DNA from: Lucinisca nassula
Lineage: Eukaryota; Mollusca; Bivalvia; Lucinida; Lucinidae
Assembly (NCBI GenBank): GCA_963580285.1
Contig: CAUZLF010000194.1
Coordinates: forward strand, 62,001-126,000
Length of the DNA: 64,000 bases
Direction of reading: 5' to 3'
Within the stretch, counting starts at the first letter, position 1. Every line of letters starts with the position of its first letter. The translations under genes were made by a program, and so were the position numbers. The notes under the pieces were generated by a model that was not told the DNA's origin, made no database searches, and saw nothing but the letters and a program-made list of their open reading frames with translations. Of this stretch, positions 33,373-45,000 are shown in pieces.

Positions 33373-34490
33373 CCGGACGGAACAGGTTCGGGGGATAAAG
33401 CGATCATCCTGGCGTCCGTCCGTCTGTCTGTGCGTCCGTGCCTCCGTCCGTAGACACAACCTTGTGATGGCCATAACTCCTATACCCTTTGGGATTCATT
33501 GATGATTCCTGCCACAATTGTTCACAAAGCTGAGACGGCTCTAGATTTCATACTTTTTTAGTTATCTCCCCTTTTAATAAAATAGAATGACTACTTTGTG
33601 ATGGTCATAACTCCAATACCCTTTGAGATATATTGGTGGTACCTGGCACAGTTGTTCACAAGGCTGAGACGGCATGTCATGCACAAGAACCACAACTCTG
33701 GGTGTCATGGTTTTTAGTTATCCCCCCTTCAATAAGAATAGAGTGACTACCTTGTCATGGCCATAACTCCAATAGCCTTTTAGATATATTGTTGGTACCT
33801 TGCACAGTTGTTCACAAGGCTGAGACGGCGTGTTATGCACAAGAACCACAACTCTGAGTGCCATGTTTTTTAGTTATCTCCCCTTCCAGTAAAATAGAAT
33901 CACTACCTTGTGATGGCCATATCTCCAATACTGTTTGAGATATATTGATGGTACTTGGTACAGTTGTACATGAGGTTAAACAAGCATGTCACGTGCAAGA
34001 ACCACGACTCTGGGTGCCCTGGTTTTTCCATTATCTCCCCTGACACTATAACCTTGTGATGGCCATAACTCGAGTACCCTTTGTGATTTATTGATGGTTC
34101 TTGGTACAATTGTAATTGTATACAAGGTTGAGACGGCGCTTCATGCTTAAGAGCCACAGCACTGGGTGCTATGGTATTTGAGTTATCTACCCTTTCAATA
34201 TAACAGTATGACAACCTTGTGATCACCGTACCTCCCTTTGAGACATATTGGTGGAAAATAATGCAGATGTACAGAAATACGTGAGCTTCAGCAGGCGCGT
34301 CATGCACAAGAACCACAATTCTGAGTGCCCTGGTTTTTGAGTTATCTCCCCTGACATTATAATCTTGTGATGGCAATAACTCAAATACTTTTGTGATATA
34401 TTGCTGGTTTAATTCTGCTGAACTCTCTATCTGTGAACAATCCTCTGAAGGCTATATTGGCTTCTGGTCGGGGGATTTGCGCTCTCTTCC
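33373..34490 (+). mobile_element. 150-bp tandem-core element with CGTCC run
   Basis: Begins with hairpin ATCCCCGGACGGAACAGG ... CGGGGGAT, then CGTCCGTCCGTCTGTCTG, then about seven units of 133-157 bp marked by CCTTGTGATGGCCATAACTCC and GTTCACAAGGCTGAGACGG. Ends near GGTCGGGGGATTTGCGC. ORFs on the minus strand here are translations of the tandem unit. Confidence 0.65.
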
Positions 34491-35154
34491 GATGGCTATT
34501 TATACTGATTGCCATTGAAACCAAAATGAAATAAAATAAATAAGCAGAAAAAATACTTAAAAATCATCTCCTCAGAAACCTTATGCTCTATGAGGCTGAG
34601 TCTTTCTAGAAATATTCACCATATTTGTCTTTTCAGGTTTTGTGTTTTTTATGTCATGCGGCTTTTTTGATTAGTTGCTATGGCAACTTAGAGTTTCCAT
34701 TGTCTTATAATGGGGAAACTTGAAAATGGAATTTTCTGCTACTCCTTTCCAGATATTTCGACAAAAGTTTCCTATTATTATTTTTAAGCAATCATCTATC
34801 TGCCGTGTGATTTTAAAGACACTTTTTACGATTACATAAAATCCTAATGACCGTTTATTAAAGAATCGAACATTGAGATAAAATACACTTGGGGTATTCA
34901 GGCTGGCATACAGGTAGGGGACCAAGAGAGGGTAATAAATTACCTAGGGATATGACTTCGACAAATGACATCTATTCATTTACACCTAAGACCTTATTTT
35001 GATTTGCATGGAAGAAACAACAGCACTTTTTTCCGATTTTATATTTAGTAGCCTTTATTTATAATCATTACAGAAAATGCCAATTCAAATATTTTGGTAT
35101 TTTTTTCCACCAAAAATGATTTTTTTCCCAGATAAAATCCTGATAACTTTGTTA

Positions 35155-35530
35155 TTTCAGCTCTAAACATATATTGTGGATACTAATTAGAACCACCTCG
35201 ACAAAGCGGTTCAGACGAGTACCCACAATTTATTTTTACAGTGTGACTGCTCGTTAGAACTGCTTCCATTAGGCGGTTATAACGAGGACACACAATATAT
35301 GTTTTTGAGGAAAAAGGAGCATCCCCTTAACCCACTTTCTATAGAGAAAATGGGGGTTTAAGGGGGCATACATTATTTTCCTTATTTCTGCCCCAAGTCA
35401 TAGGTTGCGGGTGCTCGTTAGAATCGTCTCATTGAGTCATAGGTTGTGGGTACTCGTTTGAACCGCCTCAATGAGGCGGCTCTTACGAGCACCCACAACC
35501 TATGTTTGCAATATAAATAAGAAAAATAAA
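35155..35530. repeat. three successive HP2-like palindromes
   Basis: Inverted repeats at about 35,155-35,235, 35,240-35,310 and 35,385-35,520, each tipped by GAACCGCCTC-type cores. The third is nearly perfect over 50-bp arms except for an internal 43-bp direct duplication of GTCATAGGTTG...CGTT. Confidence 0.65.
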
Positions 35531-36371
35531 TTTAATTGTGTTTGCTATTTTAGTTTTAAACTTGAAAAGGTGAAAAATAAAATCTAAAAAAAAATCTTTT
35601 TTTACTCTGTTCTGATATGATTTTGTCTAAAACAAAGAACATTTTATTGTCCCATCTTGACTGAAACTATAAAATTATAATGTTTTAAATAAATAAATAA
35701 ATAAAGGTAAATTGACTGATTAAATTTTGAGGTTAATCAACTTATTAACCATGTTTGTTTACTTCTTTGCACTTTTGAGTAAAGGAAACAATGGATATTA
35801 GTGATTTTCTTTACTTTAGTTTAAAATAAAAAAAAGAAGTTATTAAAACAATATGTTGTTGGAAACAATCTCAGTAAATTATATTTTCACTCAAGTACCC
35901 TTATTGAGCCCCCTATTAAACAAGAAATCTGCTCATAATAATCTCATAATCACTTAGATAAGATAAGCCTTTGATGTGTACTATGGTCCGAAGGAAATGT
36001 TTATTGGAGATCATTAGACAGGCCACCCCTTTTATATAAGGAAAAAAATGTGTCTTTCAGCGAACTGGTCACTTTAACTGATTGCCATGGAAACTGAAAT
36101 GCGCCCAAAAATAGAATGAAAACACACTTAAAAATAGTCTTCTCGAAAAACCATATGCTCTTTGAGGCTGATATTTAAGGAAATACTCACCTTATTTGCC
36201 TGAACAGGTTTTATGTTTTTTTTTTTTTTTTTTTTTTTTTTTTCTTGTTGTTGTTTTTTTGTGTGTGTGTTTTTTTTTTTTATGAAATTCGGCTTTTTAG
36301 TTTGGTTACTGTGACAGCTTAGAGTTTCTATAAATTTGTAAAAGGGAAAATTGACAGTTTGCATTTACTAC

Positions 36372-36768
36372 CAAAATAGTAGTGGAGGCAATGATCAGGA
36401 ATCGATACAATTTACCAACAGCTCCCATCAGAGACAAGGGAAAGAAAAACAAACAAGAAACAACAAACCCCAATGGAAACATCAACAGCGGAAAGCAAGA
36501 CGCACAAATACTTTCCCACAAAATGGCCAATCGGCTATCCAAATTAATATAAGCGTCCCAAACACCCAAAGACAAACCATAACAAAATTAAACCGCGACA
36601 GAAGAACCGTCCTTGAACGGTCAACGCAAACGACTTCCACTTGTGTGTGTGCGTGGGGGGGGGGGGGCTTAAATCGATTTTACGTGGCCACAATCCTCAC
36701 CCCTACTTCCGTCGCGATTAAGACAAATAATTTATTCAGTCCACATGAAGGCCTCTCAACTCCTAACA
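36372..36768 (-). mobile_element. tail-A copy, antisense
   Basis: ATAGTAGTGGAGGCAATGATC to GAAGGCCTCTCAACTCC, inserted within a 310-bp unit. Contains GTGTGTGTGCG followed by about 12 G at 36,654. Confidence 0.75.
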
Positions 36769-36812
36769 AACCTTAATAGATATTTTGGCAAAACGTTCAT
36801 ATTTTTAGCTCG

Positions 36813-37735
36813 TCTGTTTTTTGAAAAAAAAACTTTCGAGCTATTGTCATCACTCCGGCGTCTGCGTAGTCGTCCTGCGTCGTCCTGCGTCCTGCGTCGT
36901 TCCAAAAAAACTTAACCTTGGCTATAACTTAAAAAGTATTAGACCTAGCCTCATGAAACTTCATACACACACTCATCATCACAAGAGCTACATTTTGACC
37001 AAGGACCATAACAACATTGTTGATTTTGGCTGAATTATCTCCCCTTTTCCATTTTTTTTCTGAAACACATTTTTTGCTCTCATTTTAATACTATTCACAA
37101 CAGAGCCTTCAAACTTCACATGAATGTTCCTTGGGACAAGACCTTTTCAGTGATACCACACTTTTTGATCTGTGACCTTGACCTTTGAACTTTGACCTAT
37201 TTTTCGAAAATTTAACCGAAAACCTTAACCTTGACCATATTTCCAAAAGTATTTGGCCTACCTTCATGAAACTTCATACACATACTCACCATCACAAGAG
37301 CTACATTCCCTACAAGTTTTATAACTCCATCTTGCAATTTGATTGAATTATCTCCCCTTTTCTCTCCGTTTTTTTTTAAATTGTTTTTGTCTCTTATTTC
37401 AATACTATTCACAACAGAGCCTTCCAACTTCACATGAATGTTCCTTGGGACAAGACCTTTTCAGTCATACCACGCTTTTTGACCTGTGACCTTGATCTTT
37501 GAACTTTGACCTATTTTTCGAAAAATTAACCAAAAAACTTAACCTTGACCATATTTCCAAAAGTATTTGGCCTACCTTCATGAAACTTCATACACATACT
37601 CACCATCACAAGAGCTACATTCCCTACAAGTTTTATAACTCCATCTTGCAATTTGATTTGACTTAGAACTTTTGTTTTCTAAAAGAAACTGCAGACGAGC
37701 GTTGGCACCCGCTTGCGGTGCTCTTGTTTCAGCAA
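36813..37735 (+). mobile_element. nested tandem-core element with GTCCTGCGTC run
   Basis: Starts TTAGCTCGTCTG ... CGAGCTA (terminal hairpin), then CGTCGTCCTGCGTCGTCC, then two to three units of about 345 bp with CATGAAACTTCATACACA and GACCTTGACCTTTGAACTTTG, ending CAGACGAGCGTTGGCACCCG. An AAT/AAAT microsatellite follows at 37,794-37,880 within the host element. Confidence 0.6.
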
Positions 37736-37793
37736 TCTTGTTTCTGCCATATGATTTTAGGCCTACTGCTATTTTTTATTGGTTGCCATTGGC

Positions 37794-37849
<56 letters not shown>

Positions 37850-38362
37850 TAATAAATAAATAAATAAATAAATAAATAAAACAATTATCTCCTTATAAAC
37901 CATATGATCTATGAGGCTGAGGCTTTATGGAAATATTCACCATATTTGCCTTTACAGTTTTTGTGTTTTTATGAAATTTGACTCTATTGGAAGTTAAAAG
38001 TTTCCATAGACTTAAAATTAAAAAATGACTTTTACACCTTTTAAGATATTTTAAAAACTTTCATATAAATGTTCCGTAAACAATGTTCTATCTGCCGTAT
38101 GATTTTAAGGCTTATTGGTTGCCACAGTTGGTTGTCAATTGTCGTCTGTTGTGTGCAACAACACATTCGAGACATCAGACCTCTGAAGCAACTAGGATGA
38201 TTGGGTCCAAATTTTATCTATAGTGTCTTTGGATGCAGGGCTTCCATGGTTAATTAAAATACATGGCTTCAAGTGGGCAGTACTTTCTGAGCTCTAGTGA
38301 GCATAGTGGCCTACGTGGGCAGTACTCTCTGAGCTCTGGTGAGCAGAGTGGCCCATGGGCCT

Positions 38363-38812
38363 CTTGTTTTGGATAGCCAATAGGCCATGTTGTGGAAAAG
38401 TGACTATCATTTTGGCTTTCCGCTATTGGTGTTTCTGTTAGGTTCTAGTTATTTTATGTTGTATTTCTCTCTCTTTGGTGTCTCTGATGGAAGCTGTGAG
38501 AAGGGAAAGAAGCACAAATATCAAACAACTAGACCTGATGGAAACATCAATAGCGGAAAGCCAAAATGACAGTTACTTTCCCACAAAATGGCCAATTGGC
38601 TATCCAAACCAAAACAGTATAAGCAATACACACACTCAAAGACAAACCGTAACAAAACAAAAACGTTACAGAAGGACCGCCATTGAACGAAAAACGAAAA
38701 TAAGCTCTCGTGGGGGGGGGGGCTTAAATCGATTTTACGTGGCCAATAACCTGGCCGTCGATTCCGTCGCAATTTAAACAAATAATTTGTCCTGTCCGCA
38801 TGAAGGCTTCCG
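38363..38812. repeat. inverted pair of tail-A fragments
   Basis: 38,363-38,499 is a plus tail piece (TTTTGGATAGCCAATAGGCC ... GTGTCTCTGATGGAAGCTGTG); at 38,500 the minus orientation of the same segment begins and continues to 38,812. The arms face each other with almost no spacer, giving a hairpin of roughly 130 bp per arm. About 10 G at 38,712. Confidence 0.7.
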
Positions 38813-39960
38813 CGACTGTTGCTTGGTCCAACGGGGTTTTCTTCTGCTATGACGTCGATTTGTTGTTGAGTCCTCAACCCTGATTCAGGTTAATATTAAT
38901 CTATACATACTACTCAACCATGTATTTTATCATGACTCACTTTTGAGCTAGAGAGCCTCCATGCGGATAAATCTGTAAATGCTACTTTGTTTGATAATGT
39001 ACTGGAACTGAGGGCGAGGGTTGAAATTTCATAAACTCCGGGGTTGAAGGTACCCCTGTTTTTTTACTACAGACAATCCCAAGGCGGTAGTTCTTTTGCA
39101 GTATCTTATTTGTTATTTGGCTTTGTGTCGTTGGTTCATATTTCGTCTTTTTTGTATGTGCCTCCGTTTCATTTTCTATAGATGACTTGAAACGGCTGCT
39201 GTCTGAGATTGTGGCCTTTCCTGAGTGAGCTTTTCTTACTAGTTTTCAACTGTGGGTTCTGATTCTTCCTCATTTTTTTTTCATTTTTAGGTTCGTTTGT
39301 TCTTCCAGTTTAATGCTTGTCTTATTGGCAATTCTGATTCTTTCCTCAATTATGTATATTGCTCCTTTTTAGTTACATTCGGATATTTTGAGTCACCACC
39401 TGTTTGGAAAAGAGCTTCTGTCTCGGTTAACCTGTGGACCGTTTTCTTTACTGTCGTCATTCAATGTTTAGACTTCTTTCCCAAGTGATATTGTGGGAAG
39501 AATTTGGGATCTGTTTGTATCGATTCACGACCATTGTCTTCCTTTCTATTTAGTTAATAAATTAAGAAGAACAGTAGGTAGGGTTTTTTGTTATCGTCAG
39601 TTCAGATATATTGTTGCGAAATACAGAAAACTGACACTATTACAGGGGATAATTTGCTTCGCTCTTCGGTTGCTCGGCGGTAGCTTGAACTTCGGACTTG
39701 AACGTGGCGGCGGTAAAACGTCTCCCTGCCCTACATCAAAGTGTAGATTATATTTTCTTGTCCTTTGGGATCATTGATTCCATCGTAGAATTTTGAAAAT
39801 ATCTGAGGGTCACTGATGAGGCCTACTTGGCCGAAACTAGCTAGTCTGGCCCAGAAAACATGTACACTCCATATTTTTCTGTTCTGTGGTGTATTCCTTG
39901 CTTCCAAAGGATAACCCTTTTATAGAACATATTAATTCAGAAATGTTTTTGGTAGCCCCA
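38813..39960 (+). mobile_element. PLE-B 3' region ending in a hammerhead
   Basis: TTGAGTCCTCAACCC and GAGCTAGAGAGCCTCCATGCGGA (38,942) match the PLE-B counterpart of the PLE-A 3' block. Downstream are CACCTGTTTGGAAAAGAGCTTCTG (also at 55.3 kb), CTTGAACGTGGCGGCGG, the hammerhead (39,807-39,852) and CCAAAGGATAACCCTTTT. No RT remains. At 39,975 the start of another PLE-B 3' region follows (GGGGCCTGATAGTCC ... GTCGAGTCCTC to 40,075), so two partial copies lie in tandem. Confidence 0.7.
39807..39852 (+). ncRNA. type I hammerhead ribozyme, canonical
   Basis: Stem I GGGTCA (39,807-39,812) pairs with TGGCCC (39,847-39,852) over six pairs including one G-U; CTGATGA at 39,813-39,819; stem II GGCC-TACTT-GGCC (39,820-39,832); GAAA at 39,833-39,836; stem III ACTAGCTAGT (39,836-39,845), self-complementary; cleavage triplet GTC with cleavage after 39,846. 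Every invariant core base is present. The short palindromic stem III fits hammerheads of Penelope-like elements, which may act as dimers. Confidence 0.92.
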
Positions 39961-40075
39961 TCCTAAATCATTTGAAATCAAGAGAGATGGGGCCTGATAG
40001 TCCCTGGGTTCGACACTCTGCGATCTAACTGGTTGTTTTCTTCTGCTCGGAGTCGGGTTGTTGTCGAGTCCTCAA

Positions 40076-40888
40076 ACTAAGAAGGGAAGGCAATGATCAG
40101 GAATCAATACAATTAACCCAAAGCTCCCATTAGAGACACCAAAGGGACAGAAACCCAAACACGAAACAATAGACCCCAACGGAAACACAAACAGCGGCAA
40201 TTCAAAAGGACCCACAACATGGCCAATAGGCTATCCAAAATAAAATAATATAAGCAGCACAAACACCCAAAGACAAACCATAACACATATAAACCGCGAC
40301 AGAAGAACTGCCTTGGAACGGTCAGCGGAAACAAATTCCCTGGTGGGGAGGGGGGCTTAAATCGATTTTAAGTGGCCACAAGCCTCGCCCTTACTTCCGT
40401 CGCGATTAAGACATATAATTTGTACAGTCCTCATGAAGGCCTCCTAACTCATCAGTGCAACATCTCCGGGAACACAAATATCAAACAACAACAGACATGA
40501 AACAACGGTGAGGACTCGACAGCAAAAAAACACAGAAATGCTGGAGCAAAAGAAAACCAACAGTTAGACTCCGATGGGCCCGACCCGAGACAGAGCATTA
40601 GGTACCAACCAAAACAAGCTTTCACGCTGGAACCGTCATAGAATCTGAGGCCTGACCCACCGGCGTGCAATTAAAGAGGGAAGCAAAGTTGTCAACCGTG
40701 ATTGGGTTAACTACCATGCATGCAGTCTGTCGTATAACATTTATGTTGTACCCAGTCTTTTTATGTCGAAGAATGATTTTACGAAATTGGGTGGTGAAGT
40801 CATTGCATTTATATATTTTTCTTAATTTATATACAAAGTCACCACTGAATTCGGAATCCGATTGACCTTGTTGCAGAAGAGATTTAAA
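40076..40888 (-). pseudogene. PLE-A copy: RT C-terminus and 3' region
   Basis: RT from KSLLQQGQSDSEF to SMTVPA (40,622-40,888), 3' region down to 40,076 with a TCACTTCTATT-type tail lost to truncation. The 5'-truncated end meets the next copy's 3' terminus at 40,889 (head to tail). Confidence 0.82.
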
Positions 40889-42083
40889 AGTAGAAGTAAA
40901 ACAAAGATCAGGAATCGATACAATTAACTTACTCCACCCACCAAAGACACCAAAGGGAAAGAAATACAAACATTAAACGACCAGACCATAATGGAAACCT
41001 AAACAAAGGAAGGCCATAAGGACAGTTACTTTCCCACAAAATGGCCATATGGCCATCCAAAATTAAAAGACACAAGTGATACACACAGTAAGTAACAAAC
41101 AACAACATACATAAATCGCCACAGAAGAACCGCCTTGGAACGGTCAGTGGAAAGATTTCCACTGGGGGGCTTAAATCGATTTTACGTGGCCACAATCCTC
41201 GCCCTTACTTCCGTCGCGATTTAGACAAATAATTTGTTCAGTCCGCATGAAGGCCTCCTAACTCATCAGTGCAACATCTCCGTGAACACAAAAAATCAAA
41301 GAACCACAGAGGTGAGACAACGGTGAGGACTCGACAGCAAGAAACCACTGAAATGCTGGAGCAAAAGGAAACCAACAGATAGACTCCGATGGGCCCGACC
41401 AGAGACATCAGGCACCAACCAACATTACGAAGAATAAGATCTCTCTAATTCTCAATAAACCTTTACGTTGGAGCCGTCATAGAATCTGAGGCCTGACCCA
41501 CCGGCGTGCAATTAAAGAGGGAAGCAATGTTGCCAACCGTGATTGGGTTAACTACCATGCATGCAGTCTGTCGTATAACATCCATGTTGTACCCAATCTT
41601 TTTATATCGAAGAATGATCTTACGAAATTGGGTGCTGAAGTCATTGCGGTTATATATTTTTCTGAATTTATATACTAAGTCACAATAAATTTCGGGTCCC
41701 GATAGACCTTGTTGCAGAAGAGATTTAGGTCCAATATTGAATTTTGAAATTCAATCAGAATGGCGTCTATAAAATTTTGAAAATGCTTTGCGTAGTTTAT
41801 GGTACCGATAACCCTGATTAAGGAGTTTAGCAGTTAATAATTAATTACGAGTGTTGAAGTCAGTTACATGACTACACACTCTAGCAAATCGAATTAATTG
41901 CGAAATATAAACGCCATAGGATGGCGCACGAGGAACGTCACCATCCAAAAAAGGAAAATTTACATTCTCAAATTCAAAGTCATCGCGTTTATCATAAATT
42001 TTGCACGAAACAAACCCATCTACAATAGATAGATGTAAATCCAAAAACGGGGCCTCGGTATCAGAAGAATTTGCTTTATTATG
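40889..42083 (-). pseudogene. PLE-A copy split by a 4-kb insertion
   Basis: 3' region 40,889-41,470 and RT from SMTAPT back to NKANSSDTEAPFLDLHL at 42,083. The adjoining codons (QLN, ELPEFQ side) reappear at 46,053-46,088 after the 42.1-46.05-kb insertion. A TAA interrupts the frame near 41,845. Confidence 0.85.
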
Positions 42084-45000
42084 CCCCCAACTTTGAAAAA
42101 GTTGGAGGGGCTAATGCTACTGGTTCGTTCGTCCGTTCGTCCGTTCGTCTGTTCGTCCGTTCGTCCGTTCGTCCGTTCGTCCGTCCGTTACGCTTTTGAT
42201 GCATAGCATAACTAAAGAATTTTGTATGCTAGGGTTTTGAAATTTCATATATGGATTCCTCATGGAAAATTAGCTGACGCGTATTTTTGTTCTCGTCCGG
42301 ATTATGCCCCCTTCAAGAGTTATTGCCCTTTGAAATTTTTTAATAAAATTTTGTCAGCAAGATATCTCAAAAACTATTGGAGCTAGAGCCTTGAAAGTTG
42401 GTGATTATATTGGTGGTGATGAGTAGATGAACTGATTAACTTATGACAAAATTCCGAAAAATACTTTGTGAGTTATGGCCCTTTGTCATTTTGGTAATTT
42501 GTGGCCATTGTAATGTATGCTAAAAGTGTTGCATAGCATAACTTTAGAACCGTGTATGCTAGGGTTTTGAAATTTCATATATGGATTCCTCATGGAAAAT
42601 TAGCTGACAAGTAGTTTTTTCTTGTCTGGATTATGCCCCCTTCAAAAGTTATTGCCCTTTGAATTTTTTTTTAATAAAATTTTGTCAGCAAGATATCTCA
42701 AAAACTATTGGAGCTAGAGCCTTGAAAGTTGGTGAATATATTGGTGGTGATGAGTAGATGAACTGATTGACAAAATTTCGAAAAATACTTTGGGGGTTAT
42801 GGCCCTTTGTCATTTTGGTAATTTGTGCCCATTGTAATGTATGCTAAAAGTGATGCATAGCATACTTTTAGAATCGTGTATGCTAGGGTTTTGAAATTTC
42901 ATATATGGGTTCCTCATGGACAATTAGCTGACGCGTATTTTTTTCTCGTCCGGATTATGCCCCTTTTAAGAGTTATTACCCCTTTGAATTTTTTTAATAG
43001 AATCTTGTCAGCAAGATATCTCAAAAAGTATTGGAGCTAGAGCCTTGAAAGTTGGTGAATAGATTGGTGGTGATGAGTAGATGAACTGATTAACTTATGA
43101 CAAAATTCCGAAAAATACTTTGTGAGTTATGACCCTTTGTCATTTTGGTAATTTGTGAAAAACTTTGTCATCGTTCTAGCGCCTACATTTCTTCACCAAT
43201 TTCAATATAATTTCACACAAATGTTCCTTATAAAAAATCTCGAGCGAGTTCGACTTACAAGGTCATGACCTCAAGGTCAAGGTCACTGTGGCTATTTTTA
43301 GAAAAACTTTGTCATCGCTCTAGCGCCTACATTTCTTCACCAATTTCAATATAACTTCACACAAATGTTCCTTATAAAAAATCTCGAGCGAGTTCGACTT
43401 CAAGATCATGACCTCAAGGTCAAGGTCACTGTGGCTATTTTTAGAAAAACTTTGTCATCGCTCTAGCGCCTACATGTTTTCACCAATTTCAATGTAACTT
43501 CACACAAATGTTTCTCATGACAATATCTCAGCGAGTTCGACTTTCAAGGTCATGACCTCAAGGTCAAGGTCACTGTGGCTATTTTAAGAAAAACTTTGTA
43601 ATCACTCTAGCGCCTACATTTCTTCACTGATTTCAATAGAACTTCACACAAATGTGCCCTATGACAATATCTTGAGCGAGTTCGACTTTCAAGGTCATGA
43701 CCTCAAGGTCAAGGTCACTGTGGCTATTTTTAGAAAAACTTTGTCATTGCTCTAGCGCCTACATTTCTTCACTGATTTCAATATAACTTCACACACATGT
43801 TCCTTATGACAATATCTTGAGTGTGTTCGACTTTCAGGGTCATGACCTCAAGGTCAAGGTCACTGTAGCTATTTTTAGAAAAAAATTTGTCATCGCTCTA
43901 GCGCCTACATTTTTTCACCGATTTCAATATAACTTCACACAAATGTTCCTTATGACAATATCTCTAGCAAGTTCCACTTTCAAGGTCAAGGTCACTGTGG
44001 CTATTTTTAGAAAAATCTTTGTCAATGCTCTAGCGCTTACATTTCTTCACCGATTTCAATATAACTTCACACAAATGTTCCTTATGACAATATCTCAAGC
44101 CATTTCGCTTTTCAAGGTCAAGGTCACAATGGCTATTTTTAGAAAAACTTTGTCATCGCTCCAGCGCCTACAATTCTTCACAGATTTTAATATAACTTCA
44201 CACAAATGATCCTTATGACAATACCTCGAAAGAGTTTGACTTTCAAGGTCAAGGTCACTGTGGCTATTTTTAGAAAAACTTTTTCATTGCTCTAGCGCTT
44301 ACATTTTTTCACCAATTTCAAAATCGATTCACACAAATGTTCCTTATGACAATATCTGTAGCGAATTCCACTTTCAAGGTCAAGGTCACTGTGGCTATTT
44401 TTAGAAAAACTTTGTCATGGCTCTAGCGCTTACATTTCTTCACCAATTTCAATATAACTTCACACAAATGTTCCTTAAGACAATATTTCGAGCGATTTCG
44501 ACTTACAAGGTCAAGGTCACTGTGGCTATTTTTAGAAAAATTTTGTCATCGCCCTAGCGACTACATTTCTTCACTGATTTCAATATAACTTCACACAAAT
44601 GTTCCTTATGACAGTACCTCGAGTGAGTTTGACTTTCAAAAAAAAAGGTCAAGGTCACTGTGGCTATTTTTAGAAAAACTTTGTCATGGCTCTAGCGCAT
44701 ACATTTCTTCACCGATTTCAGTATAACTTCACACAAATGTTCCTTATCACAATATCTCGAGCTATTTCGACTTTCAAGGTCAAGGTCACTGTGGCTATTT
44801 TAGAAAAACTTTGTCATCGCTCTAGGGCCTACATTTATTGATGGATGTTAATAGAACTTCACACAAATGTTTCTTATGGTAATATCTCGAGTTGCTTTGA
44901 CTTTCAAGGTCATGACCTCAAGGTCAAGGTCACTATGGCTATTTTTAGAAAAACTTTGTCATTGCTCTACCGCCTACATTTATGATTTTAATCTAACTTC

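Larger units (their letters stand above)
32350..38362 (+). mobile_element. 310-bp tandem-core element, fragmented by nested insertions
   Basis: Left end GTAGCTCACCCGAGCCGGAGGCC, right end GGTGAGCAGAGTGGCCCATGG-type sequence near 38,350. Between are several units of about 310 bp marked by GGTTGCCATGGAAACC, ACTTTCATAGAAATGTTCC and ATATTCACCATATTTGCC (32.7, 33.07, 34.5, 36.08, 37.78 kb). Broken by elements at 33,373-34,490 and 36,813-37,735, a PLE tail at 36,372-36,768 and HP2 hairpins at 35.2-35.5 kb. 34,810-35,155 and 35,530-36,055 show nothing recognisable. Confidence 0.6.

Noticed and set aside
33903..34376. 157-aa minus-strand ORF
   Set aside because: It lies wholly within a 150-bp tandem array and shows the same period; no domain or codon signal.
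43817..44209. 130-aa ORF with VKVTVAIFRK repeats
   Set aside because: It translates the 140-bp tandem unit; neighbouring units are closed in all frames.
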